Position numbers and translations under genes: made by a program. Under the pieces are notes generated by a model. The model was not told the origin of the DNA, searched no databases, and was given only the letters and a program-made list of their open reading frames with translations. This document shows positions 7,972 through 16,247 of a stretch of DNA of 64,000 bases, piece after piece; the first letter of the stretch is position 1, and every line of letters begins with the position of its first letter. Source of the DNA: Catenovulum sediminis (GTDB lineage: Bacteria; Pseudomonadota; Gammaproteobacteria; Enterobacterales; Alteromonadaceae); assembly GCF_040270295.1 (NCBI RefSeq), contig NZ_JBELOE010000200.1; one strand, written 5' to 3'.

Positions 7972-9029
7972 AGCCTTATATAGTATTTGGAGTTGGTCAG
8001 TGGACTGATGATATTATTAACAGAAACCTAGTTAAATTGGAAGATATTACAGCTTTTTCGGTCACAAAGCCGCAAACATCTATTCACTTGAATTACAATA
8101 AGCCGATAGTGCCATTAGACAACTTGAGTCAATATAGTCAATCACATTTTTTTGTCATTGCTTCAGAGAGTTACAAGCAAATTTTTGTGAGTTTGTTGGA
8201 AAGAGGGGTAGCCGCAAGTAATGTGTTTGCTTTTTTACCGCATTTTAATTGCTTGGCTCCATTAGCAAAACAAACTATCGGAATGTGCCTCAATATTGGT
8301 GGTGGCTATAATTTCTACCATTCGGATTGGATTAATCTAGAGAGCTCCTCTTCGTACTTATATCCTTTTCAGTTAACGCCCAATTGTAAATTTCCAATAC
8401 CTGAAGGACAAATTGGGCTTTTATATTCTTCTCATAATTTTGAGCATCTAAATGACGAAACGTTGTCAAATATTTTAAATGAATCGTTCAGAGTGTGCAG
8501 TCATGGTGCGAAATTTATTTTGAAGCTGCCTGATTTTGAAGCAGTGGTTGATGCTTGGAAGCAAAGTAATCAAGAATATTTTAGTCGAGGGTGGGGGTTC
8601 GAATCTTTGTTGGATAATTGGAAGTTTCACAATATTGAAGACACAGTCGCAAATCGAGCGTTAATGATATTCTGCGGTATCAGTTTAAAAGAAAGTGCTA
8701 AAATATTTGAGCGAGATATTGATTGGGATGCCCCAGGTTATATCGGGCCTGTACCGTTAGCAGATGAAGAAGTGGATATTTTGATGGAAGAAACTTCTGC
8801 GAATAAAATTTCTAGTAGGTTGGTAGAAAAAGCTAAGCGCCTCTATCCCGAGTGTGAATTTATACATCAAAACGCATGGTTTAGTTTTGAGGTTATTAAT
8901 ATGATCGAGTCTGTTGGCTTTAAATTTGTAACGATGGAAAAGGACCAAATTATTGATGAATTTTCGCAAATTCCAGATGTGAAAAAAAGTTATGAAATTA
9001 GCCGATACTATTATTTTGCTAAGCCTTAA
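7968..9029 (+). CDS. Methyltransferase-like protein with N-terminal Rossmann-like domain
   Basis: 353 residues, start overlapping the previous stop as ATGA behind a GAGG box. Residues 1-95 resemble the accessory module of neighbouring proteins (YIVFGVGQWTDDII, FFVIASESYKQIF). From about 103 it resembles class I SAM methyltransferases of the type-11 kind, with LNIGGGYNFYHSDWINLES replacing the classical motif I, then LLYSSHNFEHL and FILKLPDFEAV. The same layout (non-standard motif I, HNFEHL) is seen in predicted SAM methyltransferases of polysaccharide loci. Probably modifies the glycan, though catalytic competence is uncertain. Confidence 0.55.
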   Translation: MKPYIVFGVGQWTDDIINRNLVKLEDITAFSVTKPQTSIHLNYNKPIVPLDNLSQYSQSHFFVIASESYKQIFVSLLERGVAASNVFAFLPHFNCLAPLAKQTIGMCLNIGGGYNFYHSDWINLESSSSYLYPFQLTPNCKFPIPEGQIGLLYSSHNFEHLNDETLSNILNESFRVCSHGAKFILKLPDFEAVVDAWKQSNQEYFSRGWGFESLLDNWKFHNIEDTVANRALMIFCGISLKESAKIFERDIDWDAPGYIGPVPLADEEVDILMEETSANKISSRLVEKAKRLYPECEFIHQNAWFSFEVINMIESVGFKFVTMEKDQIIDEFSQIPDVKKSYEISRYYYFAKP

Positions 9030-9069
9030 AATATATTCTATTAGTGAAGTTTAGGAACCGAAAATTATT

Positions 9070-10065
9070 ATGAACTCACCTATTTTTGTGATTGGAAGTA
9101 ACTCTTTTTCAGGAGCTAGTTTTGTTAAATATTTGCTTCAAATGGGACATGCAGTAATCGGCTGTAGTCGCTCTGAACAGCCAATTGATGCTTTACTACC
9201 TTACAAACTCCAAACTGGCACATTGACTAACTTTTCTTTTTTTCAGTATGACATTAACAGTAACTTAGATTTAATTGAAAGGTTAATCGACAAATACAAA
9301 CCGAGCTATATTTATAACTTTGCAGCTCAAAGTATGGTAGGACAGAGTTGGGATTATCCGGAACATTGGTTTATGACTAATACAGTATCTACAGTGAAGT
9401 TGCATAATATTCTGAGAAAAAAGGACTTTATTGACAGGTATATTCATATTTCGACGCCTGAAGTATATGGCTCGTGTTCAGGTTTTGTAGATGAAAGCCA
9501 GGCTTTAAATCCAAGTACGCCCTATGCAGTTTCAAGAGCTGCGGCAGATATGAGTCTTAAAACGTTTTTCAATGTACACCAGTTTCCATATGTCGCAACT
9601 AGGGCTGCGAATGTTTACGGCGCTGGGCAACAGTTGTATCGAATAATACCCAAAACGATTTTAAGTATATTACAAGGTGATAGTTTGCAGTTGCACGGAG
9701 GCGGATTGTCTGAACGATCATTTATTCACATAGATGATGTCTGTAACGCTACATATAAAATTGGCGTAGATGGGGAGCTAGGTCATACCTATCATATTTC
9801 TACAAATCGAGTTATTTCAATCAAGTACTTAGTAAAAACGATATGTTCAATGATGGGGGCCGATTATGGACAGCTCTGTCAAGTGACAGAGGATCGAGCC
9901 GGAAAAGATGCTGCATATTTGTTGGATTCCGGCAAGCTCCGTGAATCGTTAAATTGGTCTGAGCAAATTTCACTTGAGAATGGCCTGGAAAGCACCATTT
10001 CCTGGCTATCCCAAAATTTTTCTGACTTAAAAAGGCAGCCTTCTATATATATTCACAAGGTTTAA
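9070..10065 (+). CDS. Nucleotide-sugar dehydratase/epimerase-like extended SDR with YxxxR in place of YxxxK
   Basis: 331 residues resembling GDP-mannose/dTDP-glucose 4,6-dehydratases. Visible are the cofactor loop VIGSNSFSGASFV, the FAAQSMVGQSW strand, HISTPEVYG (Thr and Glu of the dehydratase triad, with Pro where dTDP-glucose enzymes have Asp), TRAANVYG and RSFIHIDDV. The catalytic YxxxK reads YAVSR (Tyr152, Arg156), so the usual lysine is replaced. The middle glycine of GxxGxxG is also replaced. It could belong to a specialised SDR subfamily or have altered chemistry. It lies between methyltransferase genes in the same operon. Confidence 0.65.
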   Translation: MNSPIFVIGSNSFSGASFVKYLLQMGHAVIGCSRSEQPIDALLPYKLQTGTLTNFSFFQYDINSNLDLIERLIDKYKPSYIYNFAAQSMVGQSWDYPEHWFMTNTVSTVKLHNILRKKDFIDRYIHISTPEVYGSCSGFVDESQALNPSTPYAVSRAAADMSLKTFFNVHQFPYVATRAANVYGAGQQLYRIIPKTILSILQGDSLQLHGGGLSERSFIHIDDVCNATYKIGVDGELGHTYHISTNRVISIKYLVKTICSMMGADYGQLCQVTEDRAGKDAAYLLDSGKLRESLNWSEQISLENGLESTISWLSQNFSDLKRQPSIYIHKV

Positions 10066-10068
10066 TTA

Positions 10069-10722
10069 ATGGAAATTGATTTATTAAAAAATTATCCAAG
10101 AACTCCTAGAGATACTCAATCTCGAAACAACGAAAAAACTGAGGCGGTTAGGAGTGTAGCAAGACAATTTGGTAAAGATTTCTTTGATGGGGAGCGAAAA
10201 TACGGTTACGGAGGGTTTAAGTATAATCCTAGATTTTGGCAACCAGTGATACCTGATATAAAGTCCTTTTACAAGTTATCTGCAGATAGTCGAGTGTTAG
10301 ATGTTGGTTGCGCAAAAGGCTTTATGATGTATGACTTAGAGTGTCTAATACCTAATATTTGCACTCGAGGGGTCGATATTTCTAGTTATGCTGTAGCGAA
10401 TGCGAAAGCTGAAATTAAGGATAAAGTTCAGTTAGCGTGTGCAACAGATTTGCCCTTTGAAGACGCTAGTTTTGATTTGGTTGTAAGTATCAATACTGTA
10501 CATAATTTAGATCAGAAAAATTGTGCGAAGGCACTCCAGGAAATAACTAGAGTGTCTAAAGGACATTCATATATTACCGTGGATGCTTATCGCAATGAAG
10601 AAGAAAAGCAGCGAATGTTTGAGTGGAATTTAACAGCAAAAACTATTATGCATGTAGATGAGTGGAAAGAGTTTTTCTCTGATGTGGGTTATACAGGGGA
10701 CTACTACTGGTTTATACCATGA
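10069..10722 (+). CDS. Class I SAM-dependent methyltransferase
   Basis: 217 residues. Motif I is VLDVGCAKGFMMYDL near 76-90, followed by GVDISSYAVANA (motif II acidic residue), a DLPFEDASFDLVVSI motif IV region and a type-11 methyltransferase core. The N-terminal 50 residues contain Arg- and Tyr-rich sequence. An AAGG box lies eight bases before the ATG, and the stop overlaps the next ATG as ATGA, coupling it to the E1 alpha gene. It probably methylates a small-molecule or nucleotide-sugar intermediate. The acceptor is unknown. Confidence 0.7.
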   Translation: MEIDLLKNYPRTPRDTQSRNNEKTEAVRSVARQFGKDFFDGERKYGYGGFKYNPRFWQPVIPDIKSFYKLSADSRVLDVGCAKGFMMYDLECLIPNICTRGVDISSYAVANAKAEIKDKVQLACATDLPFEDASFDLVVSINTVHNLDQKNCAKALQEITRVSKGHSYITVDAYRNEEEKQRMFEWNLTAKTIMHVDEWKEFFSDVGYTGDYYWFIP

Positions 10723-11678
10723 ATGATTTAGTTGATTTATATCGTCAGATACTTCGAATTAGGTTAGTAGAAGAAGAGATTGCTAAGCGCTACCCAGAGC
10801 AAAAAATGAGGTGTCCAACTCATTTATCTATAGGGCAAGAGGCTGTTGCAGTTGGGGTTTCAAGTATTTTGACATGTCATGATAAAGTTTATAGTTCACA
10901 CCGAGCTCACGCACACTACTTAGCAAAAGGTGGGAGTTTGAGTAAATTAATAGCAGAATTACATGGAAAAACAACTGGATGCACGGGGGGGCGGGGGGGC
11001 TCCATGCACTTAAGTGATTTAGATGTGGGGTTTGTTGCCAGTACTGCTATCGTAGCAAACAGTATTCCGCTAGCAGTAGGTAGCGCACTCAACCAAAAAC
11101 TCAGTCAAAAAGATGAACTAACAGTTTCGTATTTTGGTGATGGAGCGACAGAGGAAGGTGTATATTATGAAGCAGCAAATTTCGCAGCCGTGAAAAAACT
11201 TCCTGTTTTGTTTATTTGTGAAAATAACCAATATTCGGTTTATTCACCACTATATCCTAGACAGCCTATGAATCGTTCTATATGTGATTTAGGACAGGAG
11301 ATAGGACTTAAAGCTATCAGTGTCGATGGGAATGATGTTAAATCTGTAATACGTGCTACTCAAACTTTATACACACACATTAAAGAAGGAAAAGGCCCCG
11401 CTCTATTGGAGTGTTTTACATACAGACACCGGGAGCATTGTGGTCCATATTTTGATGACGATCTCAATTACAGGCCTAAGGAAGAGGTTGAGTATTGGTT
11501 AAAAAAGGATCCATTGGTTTTATTGGAAATGTCATTAGATAACAACGAATTGTGGAAAACAACAAAACAGCAGATGTTTGATGAGCTCATTGATGAAATA
11601 GCACAAGCTTTCACATTTGCTGAAGATTCTTGTTATCCCGATCCTCAAAACAACCACAAGTACTTGTATGCAGAATAA
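10719..11678 (+). CDS. Thiamine-diphosphate E1 alpha subunit (2-oxo acid dehydrogenase type)
   Basis: 319 residues matching the alpha subunit of pyruvate/acetoin dehydrogenase E1. Features are HLSIGQEAVAVG, SSHRAHAHYLAKG, GGRGGSMH near 89-96, and the thiamine-diphosphate motif beginning YFGDGATEEGVYYEAANF and ending CENNQYS. In the normal complex E1 decarboxylates a 2-oxo acid and hands the acyl group to lipoyl-E2. No E2 or E3 gene is present here, so this pair may transfer a two-carbon or acyl unit directly onto a sugar. AviB1/AviB2 of avilamycin biosynthesis are described E1-like proteins tied to a branched sugar. Two G7 runs reflect the Gly-rich motif. Confidence 0.8.
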   Translation: MNDLVDLYRQILRIRLVEEEIAKRYPEQKMRCPTHLSIGQEAVAVGVSSILTCHDKVYSSHRAHAHYLAKGGSLSKLIAELHGKTTGCTGGRGGSMHLSDLDVGFVASTAIVANSIPLAVGSALNQKLSQKDELTVSYFGDGATEEGVYYEAANFAAVKKLPVLFICENNQYSVYSPLYPRQPMNRSICDLGQEIGLKAISVDGNDVKSVIRATQTLYTHIKEGKGPALLECFTYRHREHCGPYFDDDLNYRPKEEVEYWLKKDPLVLLEMSLDNNELWKTTKQQMFDELIDEIAQAFTFAEDSCYPDPQNNHKYLYAE

Positions 11679-12720
11679 ATCAACTTTTACAGAACAAATA
11701 AATGCAGCACAGCACCTAGCCATGCAAAAAGACACTTCCATGTTAGCTATGGGATTAGGGATAAATGACCCTAAGGCAATTTTTAATACGACTGCCGGCC
11801 TAACAAAAGCGTTTGGAGAAGAACGGGTTTTGGATATACCTACTTCAGAAAATGCAATGACGGGTGTTGGTATTGGTGCTGCCATTGCTGGTAGCAGGGT
11901 TTTAATGACGCATCAAAGGGTCGACTTTTTTTTGTTAGCAATGGATCAGCTCGTTAACAATGCAGCTAAATGGCACTATATGTTTAATGGGACGATGAAT
12001 GTTCCATTGACAATTCGGTTAATTATTGGACGCGGATGGGGGCAAGGGCCCACTCACCAACAAAGTTTACAATCTTGGTTTACCCATATTCCCGGATTAA
12101 AAGTAGTTGTACCAAGTTTAGCCGATAATGTCGGTCAACTATTGTATAGTGCCATTATGGACAACAATCCAACTATTTTTTTAGAGCATCGCTGGCTACA
12201 TAACCAGCAATGCATCTCTGATAAATGTGTGGATATTACTGCAAAGCCCGCTAATACGAGAGTTGTCCGAAAAGGTAAGAATTTAACATTAATATCAAAT
12301 AGCTATATGTTGTTAGAGGTGCTGAAAGCCGCAGACGAGTTACAAAAATCGGGTGTTAGCTGTGATGTATTGGATTTGTGTAATCCGAGTCATATAGATT
12401 GGCAGGTTATTTATGAGTCAGTGGGTAAAACGGGGCTCTGTTTGATTGCTGATATGGGGCATGTCGATTTTTCTGTTTCAAGTGAGGTCTCTGCAAAAGT
12501 TACCGAAAATTGTTTCAAACACCTTTTATTTCCCCCTGTAAGATTAGGGTTACCTCGATACCCTGAACCTACAAGTTTTGCATTAACTAAAGATTATTAC
12601 CCAACGGCCGATGACGTGTTAAATAGTGTAAGTAAACATTTTGATATTAATATACCAAATAGAATACCAAAACCTGAATTACATGATATACCTGGGGATT
12701 GGTTTAAAGGGCCGTTTTGA
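11668..12720 (+). CDS. Thiamine-diphosphate E1 beta subunit (transketolase-like)
   Basis: 350 residues from ATG 11668, which overlaps the E1 alpha stop. An in-frame upstream TTG is less likely. It matches E1 beta / transketolase pyrimidine-plus-C domains: TSENAMTGVGIGAAIAG near 58-74, MTHQRVDFFLLAMDQLVNNA, GRGWGQGPTHQQS (the conserved G-GP-H-QS element) and IFLEHRWL. The C-terminal domain contains TLISNSYMLLEVLKAA and DVLDL. It forms an alpha2-beta2 enzyme with the adjacent alpha subunit. The absence of E2/E3 genes suggests a non-oxidative ligase or acyltransfer role in glycan precursor synthesis rather than central metabolism. Confidence 0.8.
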   Translation: MQNKSTFTEQINAAQHLAMQKDTSMLAMGLGINDPKAIFNTTAGLTKAFGEERVLDIPTSENAMTGVGIGAAIAGSRVLMTHQRVDFFLLAMDQLVNNAAKWHYMFNGTMNVPLTIRLIIGRGWGQGPTHQQSLQSWFTHIPGLKVVVPSLADNVGQLLYSAIMDNNPTIFLEHRWLHNQQCISDKCVDITAKPANTRVVRKGKNLTLISNSYMLLEVLKAADELQKSGVSCDVLDLCNPSHIDWQVIYESVGKTGLCLIADMGHVDFSVSSEVSAKVTENCFKHLLFPPVRLGLPRYPEPTSFALTKDYYPTADDVLNSVSKHFDINIPNRIPKPELHDIPGDWFKGPF

Positions 12721-13508
12721 TGAGTACAGTATTTATTACAGGTATTAATAGCGATATTGGTTTAGCTTTGTGCAAGCGGCTTCAAAGAGAAAAAAAATAT
12801 AAGATAGTTGGAACTTATAGAACTTTTAACTCCAATACTAAAGAGTTGGCGTCTATGGGAATCGACCTCGTTCCTTTGGACCTAGCTTCGGAAAATAGCA
12901 CGAAGAAGTTTTGTGAAGAATTTGATTTTAGTAGCATTAATGCCATTTATTTCTTACACGGCACATTAAACCCTATTGGTATTGCTGGCAGTTTGGATTA
13001 TTCAAGCTGGGAAACTTCGTTTCGCATTAATTATTTATCAATCGTCCAAATATTATTGGAAGCTGTATCGGGTCTTCCTAATGGCAGCAGAGTGATAAGT
13101 TTAGCTGGCGGGGGAGTTAATAGTGCACCAATCAACTTTTCAGCTTACATAACTGCAAAAATTAGCTTAATAAAACTAACTGAGCTTTTAGCAGCAGAGT
13201 ATTCAAGATTACTGTTTTTTAATGTTGGACCTGGTTGGGTGGACACTAAAATACATCAACAAACAATTGAAGCAAAACATGTTGCTGAGTGCGCTTACAA
13301 AGAAACTATAAGGCGATACGCTAACAACCAATTTGTCTCTATGGATAAAGTAGTTGATGTGCTTGAGTTTTTTCTGAATTCTTCAAACTCTAATCTAAGT
13401 GGACGAAATTACAGTGTAGCTGGGGATAATATCGGTGAACAATCATTAAGAGAGCTTATTCATGCAAATAATGATGTTTTTAAATTGAGACGTTTTCATG
13501 GTAATTAG
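12720..13508 (+). CDS. Short-chain dehydrogenase/reductase (classical SDR)
   Basis: 262 residues from ATG 12720, which shares one base with the previous TGA and has AAAGGG about eight bases upstream. The cofactor motif TGINSDIGLA is at the N-terminus, NAIYFLHGTLN stands in for the NNAG strand, SLAGGG precedes the active site, and the catalytic YITAK (YxxxK) is followed by NVGPGWVDT. It is probably an NAD(P)H-dependent reductase acting on a keto intermediate from the adjacent thiamine-diphosphate enzymes. That pairing is analogous to known two-carbon-branched sugar pathways, but the substrate is inferred only. Confidence 0.7.
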   Translation: MSTVFITGINSDIGLALCKRLQREKKYKIVGTYRTFNSNTKELASMGIDLVPLDLASENSTKKFCEEFDFSSINAIYFLHGTLNPIGIAGSLDYSSWETSFRINYLSIVQILLEAVSGLPNGSRVISLAGGGVNSAPINFSAYITAKISLIKLTELLAAEYSRLLFFNVGPGWVDTKIHQQTIEAKHVAECAYKETIRRYANNQFVSMDKVVDVLEFFLNSSNSNLSGRNYSVAGDNIGEQSLRELIHANNDVFKLRRFHGN

Positions 13509-13549
13509 GCTCAATATTTTTACAGTAAACCTTAAAACTGGAAGGGTTG

Positions 13550-15346
13550 ATGAAATTATCCGATTTTATTGCTAATTACTTAAAGCGCATTGGGGTACAG
13601 CATGTTTTCGTTGTCCAAGGAGGTGCTGTATTGCACCTTATCGACTCTGTTGATAAGTTAAAAGGGATAAACAATGTCCCTATGCAGCACGAGCAAGCTG
13701 CAGCAATGGCAGCTGATGCATACGCTAAGGTAAGCCCTTCAATTGGATGTACCTTTGCTACTTCTGGTCCTGGGGCTACAAATTTGATTACAGGTATAGC
13801 ATGTTCGTACTTTGATTCCATTCCCACTTTACATATTACCGGTAATGTATCTTCGTTTCGACAGTCTGATTCCTTAAACGTTAGGCAATACGGATTTCAA
13901 GAAACTAATATTGTTGAAATGGTAAAACCAATTTGTAAACACGCCGAGAGGTTATGTTCACCTGAGGATATTTTCTGGTTGCTGCCTAAATTATTTAAAA
14001 TCGCAATCGAAGGCAGGAAAGGACCCGTTTTATTAGATGTTCCAGACGACTTTCAAAGAGTAGTACTCGATAATATTAAATGTAAAGAAGTTTTAAACCA
14101 AATTAAACCTAAAGCAATTTTGAACTGTCGAGATTACACATATTTTAAAAGCAATCTTTGCCATTCAAATGCGTTTGAGTGGCTTGTAGATAAGTTGAGA
14201 AATAAGAAAAAATGTATCGTCATATTGGGAGCAGGACTAAAAAGTCGTCAAGCTCAAGCTCAGGCCGTTGCTTTTTGTCAAAAGTATGGATTAGCTTATT
14301 TATCTACATGGCCATTAAAAGGGATTTCCGATTCAGATGATCACTTAAACTTAGGAACGTTTGGCACACACTCTCTCCGTGGTAATAATATTGTATTGCA
14401 GTCTTCTGATTTTATATTGTCTATTGGGTGCCGATTAGATTCCAGAGCTACAGGGAAACTAGATTTATTTGCTCCTAATGCGTCTGTATGTATGGTTGAT
14501 ATTGATTATTTTGAAATGGAAAAATTTAAGAAACTTAACTTTTCCATCGATAAGTGCTTTCATTTGGATGCAGAATCATTTATCACAATGTTGGGAGAAC
14601 ACCTTGGGGATAACATTGACTTGAGAAACCAAGAGTGGAGCGAATATATAGATTATGTTCGAAGGAAGTATAACTTCTTACCAGATTATAATATCGAAAT
14701 GGTAAATCCCTATAAAGCGGTGGAGGTTCTTTCTGATTATTTTAGCAACGAGCAAATGATAGTTGTTGATACTGGAACGTGCTTGCCGCTTACTTTGGTA
14801 TATGCGAAAGAAAAGAGAGGGCAAAAGTACATAAGTTCATATAATAATACTCCGATGGGTTATGCTTTGCCTGCCGCTGTGGGTGTTGCACAACTGCAAT
14901 TAGGTAGTGTTGTTTGTATGTGTGGTGATGGAGGAATGCAGATGAATATTCAAGAGCTAGCCACAATTTCAAAACAACAGCTTCCTATATTAATTGTGGT
15001 GTTTAATAACCACGGCCATAGCATGATAATGCAGACACAAGATGATTGGCTGGATTCAAATTACTCCGCATCTTCTAATGAATCAGGATTGCCAGATATA
15101 CAGTTTAGTGAAATTGCATCTGCATATAAAATTGAGTCTTTACATGTTCGCTCGATTGTTGAATTGGTATCCCTGGCACCCTCTATTTTTCCGATAACTA
15201 AGCCTTTGCTGGTCGAGTTTGATATTAGTAGTAAGTTTAGGTGTGAACCCATTATTAAGTACGGTGAACCGCTTGAATTCATGAGTCCTATTGTTAATCG
15301 AGACGAAATCAACAAAGATATGAACTTGTTGAAAGGAACGAGCTAG
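13550..15346 (+). CDS. Acetolactate-synthase-like thiamine-diphosphate enzyme
   Basis: 598 residues from ATG 13550 behind GGAAGGG. All three domains of the POX/ALS family are present. The N-terminal pyrimidine domain has the catalytic Glu48 (VPMQHEQAAAMAADAYAK), followed by TSGPGATNLITG. The central domain contains ILGAGLKSR and LNLGTFG. The C-terminal cofactor domain has MCGDGGMQMNIQEL followed by FNNHGHSM. Length equals catalytic ALS subunits, but there is no regulatory subunit or ilvC neighbour. In this glycan context it is more likely a ligase making a branched or acylated sugar (YerE-like) or an unusual 2-oxo acid decarboxylase. The family is certain; the reaction is not. Confidence 0.75.
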   Translation: MKLSDFIANYLKRIGVQHVFVVQGGAVLHLIDSVDKLKGINNVPMQHEQAAAMAADAYAKVSPSIGCTFATSGPGATNLITGIACSYFDSIPTLHITGNVSSFRQSDSLNVRQYGFQETNIVEMVKPICKHAERLCSPEDIFWLLPKLFKIAIEGRKGPVLLDVPDDFQRVVLDNIKCKEVLNQIKPKAILNCRDYTYFKSNLCHSNAFEWLVDKLRNKKKCIVILGAGLKSRQAQAQAVAFCQKYGLAYLSTWPLKGISDSDDHLNLGTFGTHSLRGNNIVLQSSDFILSIGCRLDSRATGKLDLFAPNASVCMVDIDYFEMEKFKKLNFSIDKCFHLDAESFITMLGEHLGDNIDLRNQEWSEYIDYVRRKYNFLPDYNIEMVNPYKAVEVLSDYFSNEQMIVVDTGTCLPLTLVYAKEKRGQKYISSYNNTPMGYALPAAVGVAQLQLGSVVCMCGDGGMQMNIQELATISKQQLPILIVVFNNHGHSMIMQTQDDWLDSNYSASSNESGLPDIQFSEIASAYKIESLHVRSIVELVSLAPSIFPITKPLLVEFDISSKFRCEPIIKYGEPLEFMSPIVNRDEINKDMNLLKGTS

Positions 15347-15349
15347 ATA

Positions 15350-16210
15350 ATGAAATTAATCCAATTAAACTTAGTTAGCCTGTTAGGCGATATCATTTCA
15401 GCTCCCCATGAGCATGCTAGTCATACTTTGAAATATGACGAGTGGAAACATTCTGCTACAAAATTGGTTGAGCAAGCATATGTGAACTCAGATACACCAG
15501 ATATCATGGTGGAAGATGGAACATATTTTAATTTTCCATATGTTGATATGGGCAATATAAATACCAAACATTTATTTGGGATTGATGAGTTAATTATTCT
15601 TGGGTTTTATATTCGCAATCGATCTCTTTACAGGAGTGTATTGGATCTTGGTGCCAACGTAGGTTTGCACACGCTTACACTCTTGAGCTTAGGATATAAA
15701 GTATTAGCTTACGAAGCGGACCCTCAAACCGCAGAAATGTTAAGACAACACCTCAATATTAATAATTTCGATATAGAAACTGTTAAAAACTCTGCTGCGG
15801 CTAGTTATGCAGGTGAAGTTCAGTTTACCCGTGTGTGTGGTAATTTGACCGGTAGCCACATTTCTGGTGCTAAAAAAAGCCCATATGGAAAATTGGAGAT
15901 GTTTAACGTAAAAGTAGATAACGTTTGTGAGTTATTTAATCAGTTTGATTTAGTCAAGATGGATATAGAAGGGCAAGAGGCCGATGTGTTTTGCGGTGTA
16001 CCTAGATCATCTTGGGAAAGTACAGATGTTATTATGGAAATAAATGGCCTAGATAACGCGCATAAAATATATGAGCAGGCTAAACGTTTAGGTCTAAATC
16101 TTTTTATCCAAAAACGCGGCTGGCGTATAGCAAAATCTATTGATGATTTACCCCTATCTTATAAAGATGGAAGTGTATTTGTATCATACAAGAAAGTAAT
16201 GCCTTGGTAA
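15350..16210 (+). CDS. FkbM-family methyltransferase
   Basis: 286 residues. Typical FkbM pattern: SVLDLGANVGLHTLTLLSLG near 99-118, LAYEADPQTAEMLRQHL, then NVKVDNVCEL and the conserved LVKMDIEGQEADV near 202-214, ending with an IMEING strand. FkbM-type enzymes O-methylate sugars and natural products and are common in polysaccharide and flagellar glycan loci. The AAGGA box lies 11 bases before the ATG, only four bases after the previous gene. It likely O-methylates the cluster's sugar. Confidence 0.75.
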   Translation: MKLIQLNLVSLLGDIISAPHEHASHTLKYDEWKHSATKLVEQAYVNSDTPDIMVEDGTYFNFPYVDMGNINTKHLFGIDELIILGFYIRNRSLYRSVLDLGANVGLHTLTLLSLGYKVLAYEADPQTAEMLRQHLNINNFDIETVKNSAAASYAGEVQFTRVCGNLTGSHISGAKKSPYGKLEMFNVKVDNVCELFNQFDLVKMDIEGQEADVFCGVPRSSWESTDVIMEINGLDNAHKIYEQAKRLGLNLFIQKRGWRIAKSIDDLPLSYKDGSVFVSYKKVMPW

Positions 16211-16247
16211 TGAACCATTGTGATATCCCTAAAGTGAGGAAAAAATA

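Noticed and set aside
10985..10999. Two G7 runs in E1 alpha as phase-variation tracts
   Set aside because: They encode the conserved GGRGGS cofactor motif and are short; the composition is explained by the protein.
11617..11667. Upstream in-frame TTG as start of the E1 beta gene
   Set aside because: It lies 62 bases inside E1 alpha; ATG 11668 gives a normal N-terminus.
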